From Opitutales bacterium (lineage in GTDB: Bacteria; Verrucomicrobiota; Verrucomicrobiia; Opitutales; JAFGAQ01), in the NCBI GenBank assembly GCA_022361075.1, contig JAKSBQ010000068.1, positions 1 through 35,903 of the forward strand: a stretch of DNA of 35,903 nucleotides. The letters run 5' to 3'. Position numbers and translations under genes: made by a program. Each line of letters begins with the position of its first letter. Within the stretch, counting starts at the first letter, position 1. Under the pieces are notes generated by a model, which saw only the letters and a program-made list of their open reading frames with translations, was not told the origin of the DNA and made no database searches. Positions 6,908 through 14,635 of the stretch are shown piece by piece.

Positions 6908-9607
6908 CTACTGGTTCGAACTTGCTCGATTCACTCCACCACCGGGGGTGACGACTGTTGGATTTTGAAACATCGAATTCGGTTCAATATTCGGAAATTC
7001 TTGCTTGATCGGACTTCCACCTGGGCCAATTAGATTCGCAGTCACGAAGATGAGCAAGTTTCGCTTTTTAGAAACTTCGCCCTCAGAGCGAAATAATCTC
7101 CCAAGATACGGAATGTCTCCCAACAACGGAACCTTATCATTAACTGCCTTTATCTCCTCTCGTGTCAGCCCGCCGATCACCACAGTCGCACCGTCATAGA
7201 TAGTCACCTCAGTTTTAACAGACCTAGTGGAGAAAATGGGTTGATAAAACCCTGAAGGGACGGTCGCCGTAAGCTCTCCTGAAATCGCCACGGAGGGTCC
7301 CCCGTATTCCACGAAACCCTCAAACTCGGTTACTTGCGGCTCAAGCAGCAAGCTAATGTTGTCGTTGTCCTCTACGGTCGGAGTTACCTCCATTTCAACG
7401 CCCACATTTCTCACCACGAAGTCTTGTGGGGTACCCGAAGTAATAGCCACCGCACCTCCGGTTCCGTTGCTCGAAGTTGTCGCAACCTCTTCGGATACTT
7501 GGGCCTCCATGTCCCCGTAGCTCTCAGGATACCGCAATTCCTGGGCCACTGTGATACTAGCAGTTTTCCCAGACAAAACGGTCAGTCTCGGTGCACTCAT
7601 CAAGTCGCTTCCTTCCTTTCGAGAAAGCGCACGAATAACCACACCAACCTCTGTCTCTCCGAGTATGCCAACCGTTTCAAGCACTCCTCCCGACAACGCC
7701 CTCGCAAAATCGAGGCCCTGAGGCACCGTTGGAGCCTGAAACGGAGTCGAAAGTTGGCCCCCCACAATTTGCGGCGAAGTGATCTGAATACCCTGAGAGA
7801 ACTGGTTGAGCGAAAACGCTTCTGCTAAACTACGGTTAACTCTGCTGGAGCTTCCGGTTGTGTCATATTCCTGGACTTGGGCGCCAGTAGCATCCAGAAC
7901 AGGATTTCCGTTTGAATCGAAAATCGGTTTTCCACCGGATCGCACCGTCCAATCGAAACCGAGCTCTTCAAGGTCTTCCTGCTGAACTTCGAGAAATTTC
8001 GCCTCGATCTCAACCTGCCGGGTCTTCTCATAACGTCGTAAAATGTTTCGCATGCGCTCAAGGTTTCGAGAAGATTGCGTAACGATTAACTGTGTCCCGT
8101 CAAACGCCAGGCTCGCCCCTCTGATTCCCGCAAACTCCACGCCCGCTCTTTGAAAGAACCCCTTAATCAAACTTTCTTCTTCGCTCGCGCCCACTTTTTC
8201 CTCAACTGGATCGGCTACTTCAAAGGGATTATCGGAAAATAACTCTGCAGGTTCTTTTCCAGAACCTCCAGTCAACCGAATAACTGTTGCTCGAGAAAGT
8301 GGAAAAAATTCTGTGAGCAGGTTTGCAGAACCCTCTGGTCCATCAGATGGTTGAACGAGAATCGCTTCATCAACGATGTCGTACTGAAAATTCACTTGTT
8401 GAGTGACGAACTGAAGGATTTTTTCCAGAGACAGATTCCGCAGACTGATATTCACTTTTGGATTCTCTCTCGTGTTCGAGTCGAACAGAGGCACTATATT
8501 TACTCCTTTTTGAGCCGGATCGACTTCAGGATCAAAATCAACCGATAACTCTGAAAGAGTCTCTATCACCGCGGTGAGTTCTAGGTTCGAGAAACTAACT
8601 CTGGGAATTTTAATACTTCGGATCTTATCAATTAACGGATTTCCATCTGCCTCTCCGTCTAGACCAGCAGAGTCGGGCATAAAAATCCTTGGACGCTGCC
8701 AAGATCGATTCACTTCGTTGAGCATCTCCTCACGTGTCTTCACACGGTTTAGGTAAGCGCCTTCGTTGTATAATCGAAGTATCTCAAGCTGGTACGCTTT
8801 GGCCTCAACATTTTCAGGATCCGTTTTTTCTAACTCTCTGAAAGAATGCAGAGCTCCTTCATAATCGCCTCCATGAAATTGCTCTTTTCCCTGTTCCAAC
8901 AGACGATCCGCATCATGTGAAAATGCCAGCGACACAGATGAGCCTACTTTTTTGGATTTAGAGCGGTTACTTTTAGAAATTCGACGCTCTATTTCCTCTG
9001 CCTTCTTCTGCTGAGATTTCGAAGGACCTGAATCATCACGATAACGCGACAACCACTCATCCGCTTTTCCGAAATTCCCTTCCTTTGTGTGCTGGTCAGC
9101 CTTTTCCAACCAGTAACTTCTTCTCAACTCCTTTAGTCTGTGGGTAGTTTCAACATCTCCTCCCAAGTCCTCAATCCAATCTGAAGCTTTAGCTAGGTCT
9201 GCTTCCACGTCTTCAATTTTCGAGCGATCTAGATCCCTGGCAACCGAGTCCAAAAGCTTTGACACCCTTTCGCGCCGATCTGCTTGCCGGGCAATAGCCG
9301 AAGCCAAAAGATCTTTCGCTTCAGGTGAAGAGGAGCCCGAACTCAAGGACAGCTGATATGAATTTGAGATTTTTTGATGCAATCCATCGATATTCGAATC
9401 ATTCGGATACTTATGCCTAAATTGATCCAACACTTCGAGTGCCTCTTCATAATTCCCTTGATCCCGAAAACGAATCGCCTTCGAGAGGGTCTGCACTTTT
9501 TCGGAGACGGTAGGGGTCGCTTCAACTGAAAACGAAAAGCAACTAATGAGAGTAAGAACAAGAAAGATGAGATAACATTTAGAGGATTTCAATTCATTGG
9601 GAGTCAT
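6908..9607 (-). CDS. Secretin (PilQ/GspD family) with N-terminal TPR region; Amuc_1098-like
   Basis: Outer-membrane secretin subunit of 899 residues, expected to form the multimeric gated channel of a type II secretion or type IV pilus-like machine. A signal peptide ends near FSVEA (30). Residues 35-320 hold TPR-like helices (YEEALEVLDQFRHKYPND; YEGALHSFRELEKTDPEN) and a charged linker instead of the AMIN domains of ordinary PilQ. An STN/N0-like domain lies near 330-420 (VNISLRNLSLEKILQFVTQQVNF). N-domains with ILRRYEKTRQVEIEAKFLEV follow, then the secretin core with LMSAPRLTVLSGKTASI. The signature VPLLGDIPYLGRLFR is at 826-840 and LLIFVTANLI at 851-860. It sits 2 bp after the PilP-position gene and ends the M-N-O-P-Q order. 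Gene position and size agree with Amuc_1098; the exact substrate is unknown. Confidence 0.92.
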   Translation of the reverse strand: MTPNELKSSKCYLIFLVLTLISCFSFSVEATPTVSEKVQTLSKAIRFRDQGNYEEALEVLDQFRHKYPNDSNIDGLHQKISNSYQLSLSSGSSSPEAKDLLASAIARQADRRERVSKLLDSVARDLDRSKIEDVEADLAKASDWIEDLGGDVETTHRLKELRRSYWLEKADQHTKEGNFGKADEWLSRYRDDSGPSKSQQKKAEEIERRISKSNRSKSKKVGSSVSLAFSHDADRLLEQGKEQFHGGDYEGALHSFRELEKTDPENVEAKAYQLEILRLYNEGAYLNRVKTREEMLNEVNRSWQRPRIFMPDSAGLDGEADGNPLIDKIRSIKIPRVSFSNLELTAVIETLSELSVDFDPEVDPAQKGVNIVPLFDSNTRENPKVNISLRNLSLEKILQFVTQQVNFQYDIVDEAILVQPSDGPEGSANLLTEFFPLSRATVIRLTGGSGKEPAELFSDNPFEVADPVEEKVGASEEESLIKGFFQRAGVEFAGIRGASLAFDGTQLIVTQSSRNLERMRNILRRYEKTRQVEIEAKFLEVQQEDLEELGFDWTVRSGGKPIFDSNGNPVLDATGAQVQEYDTTGSSSRVNRSLAEAFSLNQFSQGIQITSPQIVGGQLSTPFQAPTVPQGLDFARALSGGVLETVGILGETEVGVVIRALSRKEGSDLMSAPRLTVLSGKTASITVAQELRYPESYGDMEAQVSEEVATTSSNGTGGAVAITSGTPQDFVVRNVGVEMEVTPTVEDNDNISLLLEPQVTEFEGFVEYGGPSVAISGELTATVPSGFYQPIFSTRSVKTEVTIYDGATVVIGGLTREEIKAVNDKVPLLGDIPYLGRLFRSEGEVSKKRNLLIFVTANLIGPGGSPIKQEFPNIEPNSMFQNPTVVTPGGGVNRASSNQ

Positions 9608-9609
9608 AA

Positions 9610-10443
9610 CTAAGGAGAAGGACTGATTTGGAGACGAACGGTTTTCGTCTCAGAAGAAGGAAAATGGATGATATCAAATGCTAAAGAAACTGCGTCAGAT
9701 TGACCAACAACCCAAGAAATCACAAAGTCTCCAACTGAAAAATCCGTGTTATCCTCGTTGAGCTCAAAAGTTGTATTTTTGAAGGTGAGATCGATTATTC
9801 GGCCATCCATGTAAGTCGGAGAATTAGACCTAAGAATTACTTCAACGTCCGGGTCTCTTGTAGAACACAACCTCAACACACCATACCGCTGAATCGCTCC
9901 TTGCTGAGTCAATTCGCGCTCGATCGAAAAACCTTTCATTTTCCAGATATTTCCAAGAATTCTCTTGTCCGAAATCCTCATTCGTTGCACCGATTTTTCC
10001 GGGAGACCCTCGATCAGCAAAATCACCTCTTCCTTTTCTCCTTCAGTATGCTCGATGAACCCTGTCAATTGATAAGGAAACATGGATTGCCGAACATTTC
10101 TCAGCTGCAAATCAGGGAACTCCGTCTGTGGCCCATATTGATACGGAGTGGGCTCAAATTCGCCCGTCGTTGGATTGATGTAGATCCGTGGGGGCGTGAA
10201 TACGTCATACAACCAGAGTCCATCCTCGCTTTGAGCTTTTGGGGCATTCCACGAAACCTCCCTGTGTGACCGCCCATTTTTTAACAAGGTTTCAATCGCA
10301 AACAGTTCTGAATTCGCCGTTCTTTCAGCAAAAATTCTGTTTTCCCTAACCTCAGTTGGACGCTGCACAACAGCCCAAATCACGCTGACGCTGAACACCA
10401 TGACAGAGAATCCCAATAATCCTTTTGAAAACGTAAAATTCAT
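9610..10443 (-). CDS. PilP-position inner-membrane-anchored protein (Amuc_1099-like)
   Basis: 277 residues with one N-terminal membrane anchor (about 8-26, LLGFSVMVFSVSVIWAVV) and a periplasmic body predicted mostly beta. WLYDVFTPPRIYINPTTGEFEP near residue 77 is the most distinctive segment; IPR-style searches with it should reveal the family. No standard PilP motif is recognised by eye. Its place between the PilO-like and secretin genes is that of pilP, whose product joins the inner-membrane platform to the secretin, and the gene order and size match Amuc_1099. It overlaps the upstream gene by 4 bp (ATGA) and precedes the secretin by 2 bp, so coupled translation is likely. The functional assignment is by context. 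Confidence 0.65.
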   Translation of the reverse strand: MNFTFSKGLLGFSVMVFSVSVIWAVVQRPTEVRENRIFAERTANSELFAIETLLKNGRSHREVSWNAPKAQSEDGLWLYDVFTPPRIYINPTTGEFEPTPYQYGPQTEFPDLQLRNVRQSMFPYQLTGFIEHTEGEKEEVILLIEGLPEKSVQRMRISDKRILGNIWKMKGFSIERELTQQGAIQRYGVLRLCSTRDPDVEVILRSNSPTYMDGRIIDLTFKNTTFELNEDNTDFSVGDFVISWVVGQSDAVSLAFDIIHFPSSETKTVRLQISPSP

Positions 10444-11375
10444 AATGCGAGCAGCTCCGTCAGCTCAAACCTCAACGTGAATACCGAAATCACTTCTCCT
10501 ATCAACGGCTTAGTCTCATTCTCTTTTTGTGAGACGTCGGGAGTTTCCAGTAAATGTTTTGCAAAAGGAGAATCTGATGGGCTCTCGCTGCTTCGATGTT
10601 GCACAAAAAGACGTTTTCCACCTGAAAACCACCCGAAAGTGTCATCTCCCTCCGAACGATGTGACTTCCGAACGGAGAGCTCGATTAATCTCAATGGTTT
10701 GTTTGAAGAATGAACGGCATTTAAAAAATCTCGTAGAACCCGCGTATAACCCTCAAATTCAATTTCAAACGAAAGAAACTCTTGTGCAACCAAGGTATCT
10801 GGAGCTTTCATGCCCACACTCATGGGGTGAGCTACCTCGGATGGAGTCTCTTTGTGAAGTTTTTCACGTCTCACAGCGAGTAGTAAATCCGGTTCTGTTT
10901 CCAACAGTAAAACCAACAGAAATCGAATCACTTCAATCTGAACAGACAAAACCTTCAGTTCAGATGGTTCGGATATCAGCGCCACCTCCCTCGAATAATC
11001 CTCAAAACCAAATGACGGATTCTCAACATCGATTCCCTTCTCACCAAAGTTCTTCCTCAAGTCGTGAATCAAAGTCTGGATTTCGCCGCTCAACTCGATT
11101 CCGTCTTCGAATTTCGTAGCTGAAAATGATCTCCGAGAAGAATGGATTTTGGATATTCGCGCATGCATTGCCTTTTTGGCAGACTCCATCTCGTCGATTT
11201 CGGAATAAGAGTCAGTCGGCGATAATTTGTGCTCAGCAATCAACATCTGGCGATACGCAGTAGACCTACTCTTGCCTGATTGAAGAGCCAGGAAGACACC
11301 TAAAACAAATAAGACGACTGTCCCTATCGAAAATACTTTTCGAACACACTTAGTTGCTCGCTCAGAAAGAGTCAT
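10440..11375 (-). CDS. PilO-like periplasmic protein, relative of Akkermansia Amuc_1100
   Basis: 311 residues with a short cytoplasmic start, one membrane segment (about 14-33, VFSIGTVVLFVLGVFLALQSG), a coiled-coil stretch and two alpha/beta (ferredoxin-like) parts, the layout of PilO/GspM and of Amuc_1100 (about 317 residues). From recalled Amuc_1100 sequence, several blocks align in the same order. LSGEIQTLIHDLRKNFGEKGI corresponds to its FQNELKTFRDSL..CKKKNI, SFEIEFEGYTRVLRDFLNAV to LEIAFQGDRESVLKAMNAI, and the last strand VFTLRFELTEL to VFVQVSLNLVHF. This comparison is from memory and was not computed. It overlaps both neighbours by 4 bp. Expected role: structural subunit of the inner-membrane platform with the PilMN fusion and PilP-like protein. 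Confidence 0.75.
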   Translation of the reverse strand: MTLSERATKCVRKVFSIGTVVLFVLGVFLALQSGKSRSTAYRQMLIAEHKLSPTDSYSEIDEMESAKKAMHARISKIHSSRRSFSATKFEDGIELSGEIQTLIHDLRKNFGEKGIDVENPSFGFEDYSREVALISEPSELKVLSVQIEVIRFLLVLLLETEPDLLLAVRREKLHKETPSEVAHPMSVGMKAPDTLVAQEFLSFEIEFEGYTRVLRDFLNAVHSSNKPLRLIELSVRKSHRSEGDDTFGWFSGGKRLFVQHRSSESPSDSPFAKHLLETPDVSQKENETKPLIGEVISVFTLRFELTELLAL

Positions 11376-12838
11376 TGAAGCCTCCTTTCTTGAAATGGTT
11401 CTGCCAAGGCTACTTCCAGACTAAACGCAACCACGTTCACACCCTTTTCAATTCCTTCGTAGGAGGCGCTGAAATTCTTCAAATCTGAAACATAAGAAGA
11501 CTCAAGAAGCAGGGACTGGAGTTGGCTCAAACGCTTCTTCGTATCGTTGATCACCTCAACTTTCACAGATTCCACGTTATTCGTCCTTTTTAGGAGAAAC
11601 CTACCGTCACAAGTCAGGCTTGCTCCTTCCACCTCGGCTCCAATCCGAGCGTTCATCTCGTCCAGCCAAATGTCTTTGACCTGAAACATCGCATTTTGCA
11701 GGTCGTTCATTAAACCGATCCAAGCAACCGAGAGCGCCTCGTCGCGTTGTAGGGAATTCAACTGACCATGAAGCTCGCTAAGCGATTTCTTCAATGCCTG
11801 CTCACGTTCCAGATTTATCCGCTGAGCTTTCTCCTCAAGACGGTAAGCTCTGGAACTCTCTTTGTAATGACGTGTAACCGACAAGTTGCCCAACCAAAAA
11901 ACAAAAGGAGTCAATGCGAGTAAACCCAGAGCAAAACAAAAAACTAAGTCCGAGGAATCTCGCTTTTTAGCGACATTGGAACCACTAAACTGCAATTGAT
12001 CAGAGGGACTGACTGAGCCGGAATTCATCTTCGCAATGACCTCTACAAATCTTGTTATCGAATCTGACAATTCTACTGCATGCTCGACTCTCTCAGCTCC
12101 AATTGTTTCCTGAATTTGTGTAACGTCTGATGGATCAAAGGGCGTTTCTGTCGACAAATGTAAGGCACCTCCACTCCAATCGCTGTATTGTCTTCGCAAG
12201 ATCGATTTGGCCTTTCGAATTTCAGGTAAATAATCGGAAACATCGTTTCCTGAATATCGAAAACTCCTGCTAAAACCTTCTTTTTCGTTTCCCGCGACCA
12301 AAAGTCCTGCACCTTTTTCAAGGTGTAAGAAAAAACTCAGCCCTTCCCGAAACTTCCTCACATCAAAAAACTCCAAGGCCGCAGCAGACAAAAACGTGAG
12401 ATTCGCCCTGCACTCGCCTCCCAAACATCGCGCAATCGCCTGTTTGGTGTCTCTCCGGATTGCAAAAACAAGAAAAACCTCTTCGATTTCATCCCCACAA
12501 AGACGCACCCTACTCCATTCGAATGCTTCTTTGGCATGAGGAACGGATTCACCGACCTCGTGAAGGATTAACTCATTCAAACCAGTTCCCCCCACGTGGG
12601 GAACACGAACCAGCCTTGAAAGCATCAATCGAACTGGCAACACTACCATCAAGTGCCTCCTCAAAGGAATATTGATGGCGTCTAGACTTACTCTCAGCTT
12701 TTCCAACCAATCACTGTCTCCAGTACTGGAAACAGTAAAGGGCACTTCGAAATCAAGATCGAAGGAGTTCAAAGTCGCCCGATACAACCTCAACGATGGC
12801 TCGCGAAGGTCGAGTAATTGATAATTGGAAGGAATCAT
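11372..12838 (-). CDS. PilM-PilN fusion (GspL-like) platform protein, Amuc_1101-like
   Basis: 488 residues. Residues 1-270 are a soluble cytoplasmic region with PilM/GspL-like actin-fold character (LDLREPSLRLYRA; VVLPVRLMLSRLVRVP; NELILHEVGESVP; SAAALEFFDV). A membrane helix lies at about 298-317 (LVFCFALGLLALTPFVFWLG). A coiled coil follows (322-365, rich in Glu, Arg and Leu), then a periplasmic ferredoxin-like domain with WLDEMNARIGAEVEGASLTCDGRFLL, as in PilN. In type IV pilus systems PilM and PilN are separate; in type II secretion GspL is one chain as here. It starts the M-O-P-Q run, follows the Amuc_1102-like gene by 7 bp and overlaps the PilO-like gene by 4 bp. Confidence 0.78.
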   Translation of the reverse strand: MIPSNYQLLDLREPSLRLYRATLNSFDLDFEVPFTVSSTGDSDWLEKLRVSLDAINIPLRRHLMVVLPVRLMLSRLVRVPHVGGTGLNELILHEVGESVPHAKEAFEWSRVRLCGDEIEEVFLVFAIRRDTKQAIARCLGGECRANLTFLSAAALEFFDVRKFREGLSFFLHLEKGAGLLVAGNEKEGFSRSFRYSGNDVSDYLPEIRKAKSILRRQYSDWSGGALHLSTETPFDPSDVTQIQETIGAERVEHAVELSDSITRFVEVIAKMNSGSVSPSDQLQFSGSNVAKKRDSSDLVFCFALGLLALTPFVFWLGNLSVTRHYKESSRAYRLEEKAQRINLEREQALKKSLSELHGQLNSLQRDEALSVAWIGLMNDLQNAMFQVKDIWLDEMNARIGAEVEGASLTCDGRFLLKRTNNVESVKVEVINDTKKRLSQLQSLLLESSYVSDLKNFSASYEGIEKGVNVVAFSLEVALAEPFQERRLQ

Positions 12839-12845
12839 TAAAAGA

Positions 12846-13445
12846 TTAACGCAGCGAGTCTAGCCGCCGAAATGCGGGATAACTTTCGCTCTCACCATTT
12901 GTAAGTGTCGGAGGTGCAAAATAGGAAGGGAGTAAAATGCCTCGATTAATAGAGCCTTCAGACTCAGTTCTCGATTTCATGCTTCCTCTCGCCGCTTCAT
13001 TTGAGGAAACATTGGAAGACGCGTGTGAAGGACTAAAAGGGAAATCATTGCCCGAGATTTCGAACTCAACAAGATACGCAAAAGGCTCCTTTGAAAGCTG
13101 ATCGCGTTCCACAACTACGCCCGGAAGAAAAAAGTCGATGTGATACCGCTTCCCGATCTCCATGGACACGATCTCGACCTCGGATTCATAAAAATCAAAA
13201 CCTGTACTCTGCCTACCGTAAATCAAATAAAAATGGAGTTTGATATCGTCCAGGAACCGCCTGTTTTTTGGTTCAGGTAACGGATTATCACTCGCCACCA
13301 GTTCGATTCGGGCACGGATCCATTCATCACGCCCTATCTTATCAAATTTAACGTCGCGAACCTTGATCGCGCCTACAGCTGGGAAAACGACCATCGTTGT
13401 GATTGAGGTGATCCACAACAACGACCTTCGCATTGGAGAAGTCAT
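12846..13445 (-). CDS. Exported protein in the Amuc_1102 position
   Basis: 199 residues with a signal peptide (RRSLLWITSITTMVVFPAVGA, cleavage near 26). Residues 28-125 look like a beta-sandwich: VRDVKFDKIGRDEWIRARIELVASDNPLPEPKNRRFLDDIKLHFYL and YHIDFFLPGVVVERDQL. The C-terminal third is Ser/Glu-rich and low in order. I recognise no named domain from sequence. Its place as first gene of the five-gene secretin locus, its size and its exported, beta-rich nature fit Amuc_1102, reported to have an immunoglobulin-like fold. A second Met four codons on is an alternative start; neither has a clear Shine-Dalgarno. The 85-bp gap upstream may hold a promoter, though no strong one is seen. Confidence 0.6.
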   Translation of the reverse strand: MTSPMRRSLLWITSITTMVVFPAVGAIKVRDVKFDKIGRDEWIRARIELVASDNPLPEPKNRRFLDDIKLHFYLIYGRQSTGFDFYESEVEIVSMEIGKRYHIDFFLPGVVVERDQLSKEPFAYLVEFEISGNDFPFSPSHASSNVSSNEAARGSMKSRTESEGSINRGILLPSYFAPPTLTNGESESYPAFRRLDSLR

Positions 13446-13530
13446 AATAAGAGGATAGTGTGTGATACACCATGCTATTTAGTGACATTTTTCGAGCATT
13501 TTTTTCCTCTGCTCTGTCAACAAGCTGAAT

Positions 13531-14010
13531 CTAATCCACTTCTACCCCAAGCTGGACTCTTGCGTAACCGAGTTTTTTGGCAAACGAAACGAGGTCTGCC
13601 TGGACCTTGATGGGTAGATTCGAATCCATCTTAATCAATAAAACCGACCCTTCTTCAACATGCTTACCCTGGTCATCTACAACCGCGTGCAACCCTTCAA
13701 GATCGAGAATGGAACCCTCATAGAAAAACAGGAAATTCTCGCCTCTCTTGGCAACAGTCAGTACATCGGTCACCAACGCGGAATCGGTAACCGAGGCGTC
13801 AAGATCCGGCATATCAATTGAGATTCCCGGAGCGAACACCAGGCTTGAGCTGAGCAGGAAAAACAAAAAACCAATCAGGAGAAGGTCCAAAAACGGAAGA
13901 AGATCCATCTCCGAACGAGGCGTTTTATAGAGTACCCGCAGGTTCAGCGGACTGATCAGCGCCGCTTCGGGGCTCGTCAGCTCAAGATTCTTTACTTTCG
14001 GGGATTTCAT
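13531..14010 (-). CDS. ExbD/TolR family protein
   Basis: 159 residues. A single membrane helix (about 38-60, LPFLDLLLIGFLFFLLSSSLVF) contains the conserved intramembrane Asp at residue 42, aligned with the proton-channel Asp of ExbD (TPFIDV). A periplasmic domain follows with the ExbD/TolR end VLLIKMDSNLPIKVQADLVSFAKKLGYARVQLGV. ExbD works with the pentameric ExbB as a proton-driven stator that powers TonB- or Tol-type envelope machines. The first 28 codons include LTSPEAALISPLNLRVLY, a long cytoplasmic lead. The 29-bp overlap with exbB indicates tight coupling. No TonB or TolA is in the window, so the partner is unknown. Confidence 0.9.
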   Translation of the reverse strand: MKSPKVKNLELTSPEAALISPLNLRVLYKTPRSEMDLLPFLDLLLIGFLFFLLSSSLVFAPGISIDMPDLDASVTDSALVTDVLTVAKRGENFLFFYEGSILDLEGLHAVVDDQGKHVEEGSVLLIKMDSNLPIKVQADLVSFAKKLGYARVQLGVEVD

Positions 14011-14635
14011 CGGATTCGTCGTCCAAATTAGCGATCAATTGAATCATATCGTGTCCCACCCACTCGATGTCGTGCACGAGCGCCCTGAAGCGACCATGTA
14101 AAAAGTGGTGCGCAAGCTGAGCCATGATGGCAATGCCCACACCAAAAATGGTCGTGATTAAGGCTTGAGCCATAAAACCAGCGTAGTCTGCCGAATTTGC
14201 GTAGGGTCCGTCCGTCTGTAGTTGATAGAACGTACTCATGATGGATAGAAGAGTTCCCAACAAACCAAGCAAAGGCGCCACCCTGGCGACCACCGCCAAA
14301 GTTCCAATTCTTCTCTGTAGGTAAGGGATTTCGACCAGCGCAGCGGTCTGAACCGCATCAAAAAGTCTTTCCTTGGGTTGATCGTAGTTTAAGAGCGCAG
14401 ATTTAATAATATTCGAAATCGGACTAGGATTTTCCTCACAAATCGTGAGAGCCTCCACCAGCCTTCGCTTTTTTACAACGTTTGTGATGCCCTCCACGAA
14501 AGATCCGGTGTTGATATGGCCCTTGTGAAGGAAAAACAGCCGTTCCACAAACAAAACAAACCCCACCACGCTTATGGTTAAAAGTAACCACATGATGGGA
14601 CCGCCCTGTTCAATTACTGAAAAATCAAGATTCAT
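13982..14635 (-). CDS. ExbB/TolQ/MotA family proton channel protein
   Basis: 217 residues with the three-helix plan of ExbB/TolQ: TM1 at 14-36 (IMWLLLTISVVGFVLFVERLFFL), TM2 at about 113-136 with the family signature VARVAPLLGLLGTLLSIMSTF, and TM3 at about 155-178 (LITTIFGVGIAIMAQL) where the polar Thr residues line the channel. The cytoplasmic region between TM1 and TM2 contains the usual helical segment. A ten-residue acidic tail (LDDESDEIPESKES) closes the chain. With ExbD it would convert proton flow to rotation or force in the inner membrane. It starts within the TPR gene stop (ATGA) and overlaps exbD. Confidence 0.92.
   Translation of the reverse strand: MNLDFSVIEQGGPIMWLLLTISVVGFVLFVERLFFLHKGHINTGSFVEGITNVVKKRRLVEALTICEENPSPISNIIKSALLNYDQPKERLFDAVQTAALVEIPYLQRRIGTLAVVARVAPLLGLLGTLLSIMSTFYQLQTDGPYANSADYAGFMAQALITTIFGVGIAIMAQLAHHFLHGRFRALVHDIEWVGHDMIQLIANLDDESDEIPESKES

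Noticed and set aside
3393-6968. Many long + strand open frames opposite the surface protein gene
   Set aside because: They are antisense shadows: low-complexity Arg/Ser/His-rich products without domains, lying fully inside a gene with clear domains.
9610-13445. Complete type IV pilus or type II secretion system
   Set aside because: No pilin/pseudopilin with a prepilin cleavage motif, no PilB/GspE or PilT ATPase, no PilC/GspF in the window; only the alignment-complex and secretin part is present.
13515-13520. Perfect TTGACA on the - strand upstream of the Amuc_1102-position gene
   Set aside because: The expected -10 region at 16-18 bp spacing reads TGCTCG/GCTCGA/CTCGAA, not TATAAT-like, so a promoter cannot be supported.
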